Origin: Agromyces larvae
GTDB taxonomy: Bacteria > Actinomycetota > Actinomycetes > Actinomycetales > Microbacteriaceae
Length of the DNA stretch: 64,000 nucleotides
Direction of reading: 5' to 3'
Assembly (NCBI RefSeq): GCF_022811705.1
Contig: NZ_CP094528.1
Location: forward strand, 806,001 to 870,000
In this document: positions 32,709 to 39,837 of the stretch, piece by piece
How positions within the stretch are numbered: the stretch's first letter is position 1
Layout of the letters: the number at the start of each line of letters is the position of its first letter
Notes under the pieces: model-generated
What the model saw: only the letters and a program-made list of their open reading frames with translations
Databases searched by the model: none
What the model was told of the DNA's origin: nothing
Made by a program: the position numbers and the translations under genes

Positions 32709-34490
32709 TCAGCGCGACCGGCGCCGGTGCGCGACGCCCGCGAACAGCGCGTGCAGCAGCGGCAGCGCCGACCCGATCATGAGCGCCGTGCCGAGCGCGG
32801 GGTTCGCCGCGACGAGCACCGCACCGCCGATCAGCAGCGCCGCGAACAGCACCGCGGAGACCACCCGGCGGGCGACGCCCTCGAGGCGGTCGAGACGCCG
32901 CTCCAGGCGGGTGGTGTCGAAGGTCAGGGTGCCCTGCTCGGCCTGGCCGAGCACGCGGTCGAGCCGCTGCGGCATGCCCCACAGCAGACCGGCCGTGGCG
33001 ACCGCGCGGCCGAGGACGTCCTGGGCGAGGTTCCCGCGCTCCTCGTCGAGCAGCCTCGTCGCGTAGGGTTCGACCGCCTCCCACACGTTGAACGCGGGAT
33101 CGAGCCCGCTGCACATGCCCGAGGTGAGCGCCAGGGCGCGCATGAGCAGCAGCAGGCGCTCGGGAAGCTGGAGCGGGAGCGAGCGCATCACATCGCCGAA
33201 CTCCTCTCCGAAGTCGCGCAGCTCGCGCGGGTCGACGTCGCGCAGCTGGGCGAATGCCATCCCGCCGAAGCGATCGAACAGTTCGGTGAGCGCGCGTTCG
33301 AGCTCGTCGGTGTCGCCCGAGGGCATGAGCACGCCGATCTCGTGCGCCGCCTCGATCATGCCGCGGCCGTCTCGCGCGGCCACGGCGATGACGAGCGCCC
33401 GCAGCCCCGAGCGCAGCTCGGCGGGCACCTCGGCCATCATGCCGAAGTCGACGAAGGTGATGCGCCAGGGCGCGGTGCCGCCGGGCGCGGCGCCGCCGGG
33501 CGCGGCGCCGCCGGCCGCGGCGCCGCCGGGCGCGGTGCCGCCGGGCGCGGTGCCGCCGGCACCGGTGCGCTCCGCCCCGCGCAGCGGCGTGACGAACAGG
33601 TTGCCGGGGTGCGGGTCGGCGTGCACGAAGGCGTGCGTGAACACCTGCTCGAACATCAGCTCGGCGAACACCCGCGCGACGTCGGCCGGGTCGATGCCGG
33701 CGTCGCGCAGCGCCGCGACGTCGTTGATCTTGATCGCGGTGACATCCTCGAGGGCGAGCACCCGCCGGGTGGTCCGCTCCCACACGACCGCCGGTGCGCC
33801 CACGCGCTCATGCCCGGCGAATGACTCCGCGAAGCGTTCGGCGGAGGCGGCCTCGTGCAGGTAGTCGATCTCCTCGAGGCTCGTCTGCGCGAACTCCTCC
33901 ACGAGGGCGGGAGCATCGACGTGGTCCGCGACGAGGCGCACTCGGCTGAGCCATCCGCCGATGCGCCGCAGCGCGGCGAGGTCGACCGCGACGATCCGCT
34001 CGATACCGGGCCGCTGCACCTTCACCACGACCCCGTCGAAGCCGGTCTCGGCGGCGTCGGCGGGCCGGAGACGGGCTCGGTGGGCCTGCCCGAGCGACGC
34101 CGCGGCGACGGGCACCTCGTCGAATCGCGCGAAGACCTGCTCGAGGCTCGCACCGAGTTCGGCTTCGGCGAGTTCACGGATGGCCGCGAACTCGACCGGC
34201 GGCACCTCGTCCTGCAACCCCTCGAGTTCGGCGGTGACCTCGGGCGGCAGCACGTCGAGGCGCGAGGAGAGGAACTGGCCGACCTTGATCATGAGACCGC
34301 CGAGCTCGACGGCGAGCGCGTGGAACCGCTGCGCGACGCCGCGCATGCGCCGTGAACGGCTCGCCTCGGCGATGCGCGCGAGTCCGATCCGCGGCAGGAC
34401 GAGTTCGTACCACCACAGCTGCGCCAGTGCGCGTGCGGCGAAGCGCAGGATGCGGCGGGAGCGGGCGCGCTGGGCGCGCGAGTCCGGCAC
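32709..34490 (-). CDS. ABC1/UbiB family atypical kinase
   Basis: Protein-kinase-like ATPase of the ABC1/UbiB/ADCK family, 593 aa, role unknown in actinobacteria that use menaquinone. It has the KxGQ motif (IKVGQFLSSR, near residue 85), the Ala-rich nucleotide loop (AAASLGQAH), VVVKVQRPG with the ATP lysine, catalytic HADPHPGN near 286, and VDFGMM near 347. Two hydrophobic helices lie at the C-terminus. Between HADPHPGN and DFG there is a GTAPGG/GAAPGG low-complexity insert. GTG at 34490 starts 6 bp after the padR stop; upstream in-frame codons lie inside padR. Confidence 0.9.
   Translation of the reverse strand: MPDSRAQRARSRRILRFAARALAQLWWYELVLPRIGLARIAEASRSRRMRGVAQRFHALAVELGGLMIKVGQFLSSRLDVLPPEVTAELEGLQDEVPPVEFAAIRELAEAELGASLEQVFARFDEVPVAAASLGQAHRARLRPADAAETGFDGVVVKVQRPGIERIVAVDLAALRRIGGWLSRVRLVADHVDAPALVEEFAQTSLEEIDYLHEAASAERFAESFAGHERVGAPAVVWERTTRRVLALEDVTAIKINDVAALRDAGIDPADVARVFAELMFEQVFTHAFVHADPHPGNLFVTPLRGAERTGAGGTAPGGTAPGGAAAGGAAPGGAAPGGTAPWRITFVDFGMMAEVPAELRSGLRALVIAVAARDGRGMIEAAHEIGVLMPSGDTDELERALTELFDRFGGMAFAQLRDVDPRELRDFGEEFGDVMRSLPLQLPERLLLLMRALALTSGMCSGLDPAFNVWEAVEPYATRLLDEERGNLAQDVLGRAVATAGLLWGMPQRLDRVLGQAEQGTLTFDTTRLERRLDRLEGVARRVVSAVLFAALLIGGAVLVAANPALGTALMIGSALPLLHALFAGVAHRRRSR
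33469..33560. repeat. Six imperfect 15-bp tandem repeats in the UbiB-like kinase gene
   Basis: Units close to GCCGCCGGGCGCGGC/T run head to tail and encode the minus-strand five-residue repeat GGTAP/GGAAP. Being a multiple of three they keep the frame open. They sit between the catalytic loop and DFG. Confidence 0.85.
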
Positions 34491-34495
34491 GCGGG

Positions 34496-35083
34496 TCAGC
34501 CCTGGGCGAGGATCGCGTACAGGGCTCGGCGGGCGTCGTCGAGCACGGCGACGGCCTCCTGCACCTGGGCGGGGCTGCCCGTACGGGCGACCTGCGCGGT
34601 CGCGGCGGCCAGTTCGACGCCGGCCTTCGAGAGTGCGCGATGCGGGCCGGCGTCGCGCGGCGAGGACGACTCCCACGGCGCCGGCCGGTCGGCCGCGGCC
34701 GAGGCCTGCTCGCGACCGAGGTCGGTGAGCGAGTACGTCTTGCGCCCGCGCAGCTCCTCGGCGACGATCAGCCCCTCGTCGGCGAGCAGCTGCAGGGTGG
34801 GGTACACCGAGCCGGCGCTCGGCTTCCACGAGCCGCCGCTGCGTTCCTCGATCTCGCTGATGATCTGGTAGCCGTGCATCGGCTCTTCCGCGAGCAGGGC
34901 GAGCACGGCGGCGCGCACGTCGCCGCGCGCCATCCGCGTCGAACCGGTGCGCTGTTCGAACGACGAACGCATCTGCTCGAGCGCCTCCCAGATCGCCGCG
35001 CCGGGGTTGTCGCCGGCGCCGGCGAATCCTCCGCCGAATCCCGTGCTGCCGAATCCGTTCTGGCGGCGTGGTCCGTTCATCAT
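34496..35083 (-). CDS. PadR family transcriptional regulator
   Basis: A 195-aa repressor with a Gly-rich N-terminal tail, then the PadR winged helix (VLALLAEEPMHGYQIISEIEE, KPSAGSVYPTLQLLADEGLI, GRKTYSLTDLG) and a C-terminal helical effector/dimer domain. A double ATG at 35083/35080 follows AGAGGGGG. It precedes the ABC1 kinase on the minus strand and is divergent from the DsbA-like gene; a symmetric operator lies in the shared region. Confidence 0.92.
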   Translation of the reverse strand: MMNGPRRQNGFGSTGFGGGFAGAGDNPGAAIWEALEQMRSSFEQRTGSTRMARGDVRAAVLALLAEEPMHGYQIISEIEERSGGSWKPSAGSVYPTLQLLADEGLIVAEELRGRKTYSLTDLGREQASAAADRPAPWESSSPRDAGPHRALSKAGVELAAATAQVARTGSPAQVQEAVAVLDDARRALYAILAQG

Positions 35084-35101
35084 GGCCCCCTCTGACGATG
35101 T

Positions 35102-35131
35102 GCGAACGATACTCGACGATATATCGTTCGC
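35102..35131. promoter_or_regulatory. PadR-type operator between padR and dsbA-like genes
   Basis: GCGAACGAT, 12 bases, ATCGTTCGC: a perfect 9-bp inverted repeat with an AT-rich centre (ACTCGACGATAT), 19 bp before the padR start. PadR proteins commonly bind such sites in their own promoters. Confidence 0.7.
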
Positions 35132-35197
35132 GGCCGGGCCGATAGGGGGCCGCGATCGGCGGGAATACGAACGCATGGATGCCTCGTTGCCTCTCAC

Positions 35198-35860
35198 GTG
35201 AGTACTCCCATCAAGATCGACATCTGGTCCGACATCGCCTGCCCGTGGTGCTACATCGGCAAGCGGCACCTCGAAGCCGGCATCGCCGCGCTCGGCGACG
35301 ACGCCCCCGACGTCGAGATCGAGTACCACTCGTTCGAGCTCTCGCCCGACACGCCGCTCGACTTCGAGGGCTCGACGGTCGAGTACCTCTCGGAGCGCAA
35401 GGGCATGCCCGTCGAGCGGGTCGAGCAGATGCTCGAGCACGTGACCGGCGTGGCCGCGAAGGCCGGTCTCGAGTACCACTTCGAGAAGGTCGCGCACACC
35501 AAGACGCTGAAGGCCCACGAGCTGCTGCATTTCGCGAAGGCGCACGGCAAGCAGCTCGAGCTGAAGGAGCGCCTGCTGAAGGCGTACTTCACCGAGGGTG
35601 GCCGGGTGAACCGTATCGATGAGCTCGTCGCGTACGCGGAGGAGCTGGGGCTGGATGCGGCCGAAGCGCGCGAGGCGCTCGATTCCGGCCGCTACGCCCC
35701 CGACGTGCAAGCGGACATCGCGCAGGCGGGTGCCTACGGTATCCAGGGGGTGCCGTTCTTCGTCTTCGAGGGCAAGTACGGCGTCTCGGGCGCGCAGCCG
35801 GCCGAGGTGTTCGCGAACGTGCTCACGCAGGTCGCAGAAGAGCAGGAGCAGGTCGCGTGA
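35198..35860 (+). CDS. DsbA family oxidoreductase (FrnE-like)
   Basis: Cytosolic thioredoxin-fold protein of 220 aa. The redox motif CPWC is at residues 15-18 (DIACPWCYIG), a helical insertion follows, and the cis-proline loop is GVPFFVFEGKYGVSGAQP. There is no signal peptide, matching the FrnE/polyketide-type DsbA subgroup rather than periplasmic DsbA. GTG start. Its stop overlaps the start of a 42-aa gene that also has a paired-cysteine motif. Confidence 0.93.
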   Translation: MSTPIKIDIWSDIACPWCYIGKRHLEAGIAALGDDAPDVEIEYHSFELSPDTPLDFEGSTVEYLSERKGMPVERVEQMLEHVTGVAAKAGLEYHFEKVAHTKTLKAHELLHFAKAHGKQLELKERLLKAYFTEGGRVNRIDELVAYAEELGLDAAEAREALDSGRYAPDVQADIAQAGAYGIQGVPFFVFEGKYGVSGAQPAEVFANVLTQVAEEQEQVA

Positions 35861-35985
35861 GCGAGCCGTCGGATGCTCCGGTCACGGATGCTCCGCTGCC
35901 GGCGCCGTTCACGATGGTGACGGGCGCCGCAGACGCGATGGTCTGCGAGGGCGACGTCTGCTTCGTGCCCGGCGCCGAGGCGTAG
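35857..35985 (+). CDS. Small 42-aa protein with CEGDVC motif
   Basis: GTG at 35857 overlaps the DsbA-like stop by 4 bp (GTGA) and the frame runs 42 codons to TAG. The N-terminal half is Pro/Ala-rich; the C-terminal half has Cys30 and Cys35 in VCEGDVCFVP. The tight overlap and the paired cysteines suggest a real gene, perhaps a substrate or partner of the DsbA-like protein or a small metal-binding protein. I recall similar short reading frames near such genes in relatives, but did not check this. Confidence 0.55.
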   Translation: MSEPSDAPVTDAPLPAPFTMVTGAADAMVCEGDVCFVPGAEA

Positions 35986-36002
35986 CGGGCGGGTCGGCCA
36001 CG

Positions 36003-36449
36003 TCAGTCGTGGTACGGAGACCTCGAGAGGATCTCGTCGATCCTCCGTCGCGTGCGCTCGCCCCAGGCCGGCGAGAGCGCCGTCATCAGCGCTTCCCATT
36101 CGGGGAACCACAGACGTCGGGTGTCGCCCGTGAACCCGGGAGGCCTCCGTCGAGTCCGCGGCACGGCATTCCACGCGATCTGGTGGACGTGCGAGTCCAT
36201 GACCCAGAAGACCAGCTCGTCGAGGTCGGTCGTCTCCCGGCGCAGGCACTCCCGTCCGCGTTCGAAGGCGAGGTACCGGTGGACGCCGTCGTCCACCTCG
36301 ATGAACGGGTATGCGGCATCGCGGTTGACGTCGTCGACCTTCCACTGGATGGACTCGCCGGTCAGGCGCTCGAGGCGGTCGTACCACCCGTCGAGCTCGG
36401 CGAGCACGGCGGGCAGGTCGAACTGGCGCTCGGAGGCCGCCACGCTCAC
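36003..36449 (-). CDS. Probable Imm63-type immunity protein
   Basis: A 148-aa soluble protein. The C-terminal half, with DLDELVFWVMDSHVH, then DTRRLWFPEWEALM, LSPAWGER and a final EILSRSPYHD, fits my memory of the immunity protein 63 family, which neutralises polymorphic toxins. No toxin gene is beside it, so it could be an orphan immunity gene. GTG at 36449 overlaps the YbaK stop (GTGA) and is therefore preferred to upstream in-frame codons that run inside that gene. Confidence 0.6.
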   Translation of the reverse strand: MSVAASERQFDLPAVLAELDGWYDRLERLTGESIQWKVDDVNRDAAYPFIEVDDGVHRYLAFERGRECLRRETTDLDELVFWVMDSHVHQIAWNAVPRTRRRPPGFTGDTRRLWFPEWEALMTALSPAWGERTRRRIDEILSRSPYHD

Positions 36450-36928
36450 TCGGGCTCGCTGATGTCGGCGACCGTCGCGTCGAACGCGGCGATGAGCGCG
36501 TCGGCGTCGACGAAGAGGCTGCGGCCGTGTTCGCCCGCGCCCATCGAGACGCGTCGGCCGACCACGGCCTCGTCGACGACGACGGGCCACGCGGTGGTCG
36601 AACCGAGCGGGGTGATGGTGCCGCGCTCGTACCCGGTCGCGGCGAGGGCCAGCGAGGCATCCGGCAGCTGCAGTTTGTTGACGCCGAGCAGGGCGCGCAG
36701 CTTCGGCCAGCTGATCTTGCGGCCGCCCGGCACGAGCGCGAATACGTAGGTGTCGTCGCTGCGCTTCACCACGAGCGACTTCACGATGTCGCCGGGCTCG
36801 ATGCCGAGCAGCGCGGCAGCCTCCTGGAGGCTCCGCGCCGCGGGCCGCTCGATGACCTCGACCTCGAGGCCTCTGGCCGCGGCATCCGCCCGCACCCGAT
36901 CGGCGCCGCTCGGCGTTCCGTCCGTCAT
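36446..36928 (-). CDS. YbaK/EbsC family aminoacyl-tRNA deacylase
   Basis: Trans-editing hydrolase that clears mischarged tRNAs (Cys-tRNA-Pro or similar), 160 aa. Recognisable parts are SLQEAAALLGIEPGDIVKSLVVK, with the conserved Lys, then FALVPGGRKISWPKL and the late VSMGAGEHGRSL. The start ATG is at 36928; it is divergent from dusB with about 93 bp between. The downstream immunity-like gene overlaps its stop. Confidence 0.9.
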   Translation of the reverse strand: MTDGTPSGADRVRADAAARGLEVEVIERPAARSLQEAAALLGIEPGDIVKSLVVKRSDDTYVFALVPGGRKISWPKLRALLGVNKLQLPDASLALAATGYERGTITPLGSTTAWPVVVDEAVVGRRVSMGAGEHGRSLFVDADALIAAFDATVADISEPE

Positions 36929-37004
36929 CCGTTCCTCCCCAGGCTCAGCTTCTCGAATCCTAGGCGCGTCGCGACCGCCGATCGGCGGCGCGGGTCCAGA
37001 AGTC

Positions 37005-37015
37005 TGGGAGAATCG
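37005..37015 (+). promoter_or_regulatory. TGGGAGAATCG start-proximal motif before dusB
   Basis: Third copy of the 11-bp motif, ending 6 nt before the dusB ATG; a GGAGG overlaps the gap and could serve as ribosome-binding site. Confidence 0.45.
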
Positions 37016-37021
37016 GAGGCG

Positions 37022-38206
37022 ATGTCACTTCCCACCACCGCCACCCGCGACCCGCTGTCCATCGGCGGCATCGAGCTCGACGTGCCCGTCGTGCTCGCAC
37101 CGATGGCGGGCATCACCAACACGGCGTTCCGCCGGCTCTGCCGCGAGTTCGGCGCCGGCCTCTACGTCAGCGAGATGATCACCAGTCGCGCGCTCGTCGA
37201 GCGTACGCCCGAGTCGATGCGGCTCATCACGCACCACGAATCCGAGACGCCCCGGTCGATCCAGCTCTACGGCGTCGACCCGAAGACGGTCGCCGACGCG
37301 GTCGCCATGCTCGTCGCCGAAGACCGGGCCGACCACATCGACCTGAACTTCGGATGCCCCGTGCCGAAGGTCACCCGCAAGGGCGGGGGTGCTGCGCTGC
37401 CGTGGAAGTCGGGGCTGTTCCGCGGCATCGTCGAGGGCGCGGTCAAGGCTGCGGGCGACATCCCGCTGACGGTGAAGATGCGCAAGGGCATCGACGCCGA
37501 CCACCTCACCTACCTCGAAGCCGGTCGCATCGCCGAGGGCGCCGGCGTCGCCGCGGTGGCGCTGCACGCGCGCACCGCCGCCGAGTTCTACTCGGGGCAG
37601 GCCGACTGGTCGGCCATCGCGAAGCTGAAAGAGACCGTCACGAGCGTGCCGGTGCTCGGCAACGGCGACATCTGGTCGGCCGACGACGCACTGCGCATGG
37701 TCGACGAGACGGGGTGCGACGGCGTCGTCGTCGGCCGGGGATGCCTCGGGCGGCCGTGGTTGTTCGGCGATCTGGCCGCGGCGTTCCGCCCGTCGACAGG
37801 CTCCCCTTCGACAAGCTCAGGGAGCGTTCGTCATCAGCCGAGCCTCGGCGAGGTGGCGCGCGCCTTCCGCCGGCACGCCGAACTGCTGGTCGAGTTCTTC
37901 GACAGCGAAGAGCGCGGGTGCCGCGACATCCGCAAGCACGTCGCCTGGTACTTCAAGGGCTACCCGGTCGGCGGCGAACTGCGGGCCAGGCTCGCGACCG
38001 TCGAATCGCTCGCCCACCTCGACGACCTGCTGGGCGAGCTCGACTGGTCGACGCCGTACCCCGGAGAGGGCGCCGAGGGGCCGCGCGGCCGCGCCGGCAC
38101 GCCGAAGCAGCCCGCGCTGCCCGACGGCTGGCTCGCGTCGCGAGAGCTCGCCGGCCACGACCGCAGCACGCTCGTCGACGCCGAACTCGACACGAGCGGC
38201 GGCTGA
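37022..38206 (+). CDS. dusB: tRNA-dihydrouridine synthase (DusB)
   Basis: FMN enzyme that reduces uridine to dihydrouridine in tRNA D-loops. The 394-aa protein has APMAGITNTAFRRLCREFG, the catalytic-cysteine region LNFGCPVPKVTRKGGG, VKMRKG, and VVVGRGCLGRPWLF for the phosphate site. ATG at 37022 follows the TGGGAGAATCG motif. After GRPWLFGDLAAAF there is an unusual Ser/Thr/Gly stretch (about residues 257-271) encoded by a copy of the REP-like repeat, at the boundary before the C-terminal helical domain. Coupled with dgt (1 bp apart). Confidence 0.95.
   Translation: MSLPTTATRDPLSIGGIELDVPVVLAPMAGITNTAFRRLCREFGAGLYVSEMITSRALVERTPESMRLITHHESETPRSIQLYGVDPKTVADAVAMLVAEDRADHIDLNFGCPVPKVTRKGGGAALPWKSGLFRGIVEGAVKAAGDIPLTVKMRKGIDADHLTYLEAGRIAEGAGVAAVALHARTAAEFYSGQADWSAIAKLKETVTSVPVLGNGDIWSADDALRMVDETGCDGVVVGRGCLGRPWLFGDLAAAFRPSTGSPSTSSGSVRHQPSLGEVARAFRRHAELLVEFFDSEERGCRDIRKHVAWYFKGYPVGGELRARLATVESLAHLDDLLGELDWSTPYPGEGAEGPRGRAGTPKQPALPDGWLASRELAGHDRSTLVDAELDTSGG
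37792..37824. repeat. REP-like repeat copy inside dusB
   Basis: GTCGACAGGCTC followed directly by CCCTTCGACAAGCTCAGGG: one partial and one full half-unit of the same family seen in lepA and in the array before dnaG. It is in frame and adds a linker. Confidence 0.75.
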
Positions 38207-38207
38207 C

Positions 38208-39467
38208 TTGCGCGAGCGACGACTGTTCGGCGGCTACGACGACGCCGACCACGAACGGCGACTGCCCGAAGACCACTCCTCGCGGCGCAGCGACTTCGCG
38301 CGCGACCGAGCCCGCCTGCTGCACTCCAGCGCGCTGCGCCGGCTGGCGGCGAAAACGCAGGTGCTCAGCCCGACCGCCGGTCTCGACTTCGCCCGCAACC
38401 GGCTCACGCACTCGCTCGAAGTGGCGCAGATCGGCCGCGAGCTGGCGGCGAATCTGGCGCTCGACCCCGACGTGGTCGACACGGCCTGCCTCGCGCACGA
38501 CCTCGGGCACCCGCCGTTCGGGCACAACGGCGAGCGGGCCTTGAACGCCTGGGCCGCCGACATCGGCGGGTTCGAGGGCAACGCGCAGACCCTGCGCATC
38601 CTCACCCGCCTGGAGCCGAAGGTGTTCGGCGACGACGGCCGCAGCTACGGGCTCAACCTCACCCGCGCGAGCCTCGACGCGAGCTGCAAGTACCCCTGGC
38701 CCGAGGACACGGGCGTGCCCGACCCGTCGGGCCGGCGCAAGTTCGGCGTCTACGACGACGACCTCGACGTGTTCCGCTGGCTGCGGCGGGGCGCACCGGC
38801 CCGACGCCTCTGCGTCGAGGCGCAGGTGATGGATCTCAGCGACGACATCGCCTACTCGGTGCACGACTTCGAAGACGCGGTGGTGAACGGGTACCTCGAC
38901 GTCGCGGCCCTGGGCTCCCGAGCCGACCACGACGACCTGGTGCGGTCGATGTACGACTGGATCGGCGGATCGATTCCCCACGACGAACTGATGGCGGCGT
39001 TCGACCGACTCGACTCGCTCGACGTGTGGCTCGACTCGTGGGATTCGAGCCGGCGCGACCAGGCCCGCTTGAAGAACCTCACCAGCGAGCTGATCGGCCG
39101 GTTCGCCCGTGCCGCCACCGATGCGACGCGCGCAGCGTTCCCGTCGCCGACCCTGATCCGGTTCGACGCCGACGTGGTCGTGCCCCGGGGCATCCAAGCC
39201 GAGATCGCAGTGCTGAAGGGCATCGTCGCGACGTTCGTGATGTCGCGCAACACCCGGCAGCCGATCTACGAGCAGCAGCGCGAGGTGCTGACCTCGCTCG
39301 CCGACGTGCTCTTCGATCGCGGGCCCGACGCGCTCGACCCCGGGTTCGCCGAAGACTGGGCGGTCGCCGCCGACGACGCCGCGCGCCGACGCGTCGTCGT
39401 CGACCAGGTGCAGAGCCTCACCGACCAGTCGGCGCTGGCGTGGTACGAACGGCTCGTGCAGCGATGA
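38208..39467 (+). CDS. dgt: Deoxyguanosinetriphosphate triphosphohydrolase-like protein
   Basis: HD-domain dNTPase that hydrolyses dNTPs to nucleoside and triphosphate. The 419-aa sequence has RLTHSLEVAQIG and CLAHDLGHPPFGHNGE, which supply the metal-binding H...HD...D set, and the later MDLSDDIAYSVHDFED. TTG start at 38208, 1 bp after the dusB stop. The dusB-dgt-dnaG order is typical of actinobacteria; here a 54-bp repeat array separates dgt from dnaG. Confidence 0.94.
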   Translation: MRERRLFGGYDDADHERRLPEDHSSRRSDFARDRARLLHSSALRRLAAKTQVLSPTAGLDFARNRLTHSLEVAQIGRELAANLALDPDVVDTACLAHDLGHPPFGHNGERALNAWAADIGGFEGNAQTLRILTRLEPKVFGDDGRSYGLNLTRASLDASCKYPWPEDTGVPDPSGRRKFGVYDDDLDVFRWLRRGAPARRLCVEAQVMDLSDDIAYSVHDFEDAVVNGYLDVAALGSRADHDDLVRSMYDWIGGSIPHDELMAAFDRLDSLDVWLDSWDSSRRDQARLKNLTSELIGRFARAATDATRAAFPSPTLIRFDADVVVPRGIQAEIAVLKGIVATFVMSRNTRQPIYEQQREVLTSLADVLFDRGPDALDPGFAEDWAVAADDAARRRVVVDQVQSLTDQSALAWYERLVQR

Positions 39468-39478
39468 GGGTGCGGACT

Positions 39479-39826
39479 CCCTTCGACGAGCTCAGGGAGC
39501 CTGGGTTCGCTGAGCCGGTCGAAGCGGGGCGCCCCTTCGACGAGCTCAGGGAGCCTGGGTTCGCTGAGCCGGTCGAAGCGGGGCGACCCTTCGACGAGCT
39601 CAGGGAGCTTGGGTTCGCTGAGCCGGTCGAAGCGGGGCGACCCTTCGACGAGCTCAGGGAGCTTGGGTTCGCTGCGCCGGTCGAGGCGGGGCGCCCCTTC
39701 GACGTGCTCAGGGAGCTTGGGCTCGCTGCGCCGGTCGAGGCGGGGCGCCCCTTCGACGTGCTCAGGGAGCTTGGGCTCGCTGAGCCTGTCGAAGCGGGGC
39801 GACCCTTCGACGCGCTCCGGGAACCT
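39479..39826. repeat. 54-bp tandem repeat array (six units plus a partial) between dgt and dnaG
   Basis: The trinucleotide TTC of CCCTTCGAC recurs at 39482, 39536, 39590, 39644, 39698, 39752 and 39806, an exact 54-bp period. Each unit holds CCCTTCGAC-NN-GCTCAGGG and, about 14 bp later, the inverted form CGCTGAGC-NN-GTCGAAG, so every unit can fold into a hairpin, like a bacterial BIME. Because 54 is divisible by 3, long false reading frames cross it on both strands. The last unit is degenerate and merges into the dnaG promoter. Confidence 0.95.
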
Positions 39827-39831
39827 AGGAT
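39826..39831 (+). promoter_or_regulatory. -10 element of dnaG (leaderless type)
   Basis: TAGGAT ends 6 nt before the ATG at 39838. The normal start site would fall on the start codon, which supports this ATG rather than the GTG at 39832 that abuts the -10. Confidence 0.5.
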
Positions 39832-39837
39832 GTGACC

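Noticed and set aside
39479..39826. The array as a CRISPR
   Set aside because: The units are contiguous without unique spacers, and no cas genes are near.
39026..39835. A plus-strand frame encoding repeated 18-residue units across the dgt/dnaG gap, and its minus-strand counterpart
   Set aside because: The 54-bp DNA repeat is a multiple of three, so any open phase gives a repeat protein; no start signal or other support.
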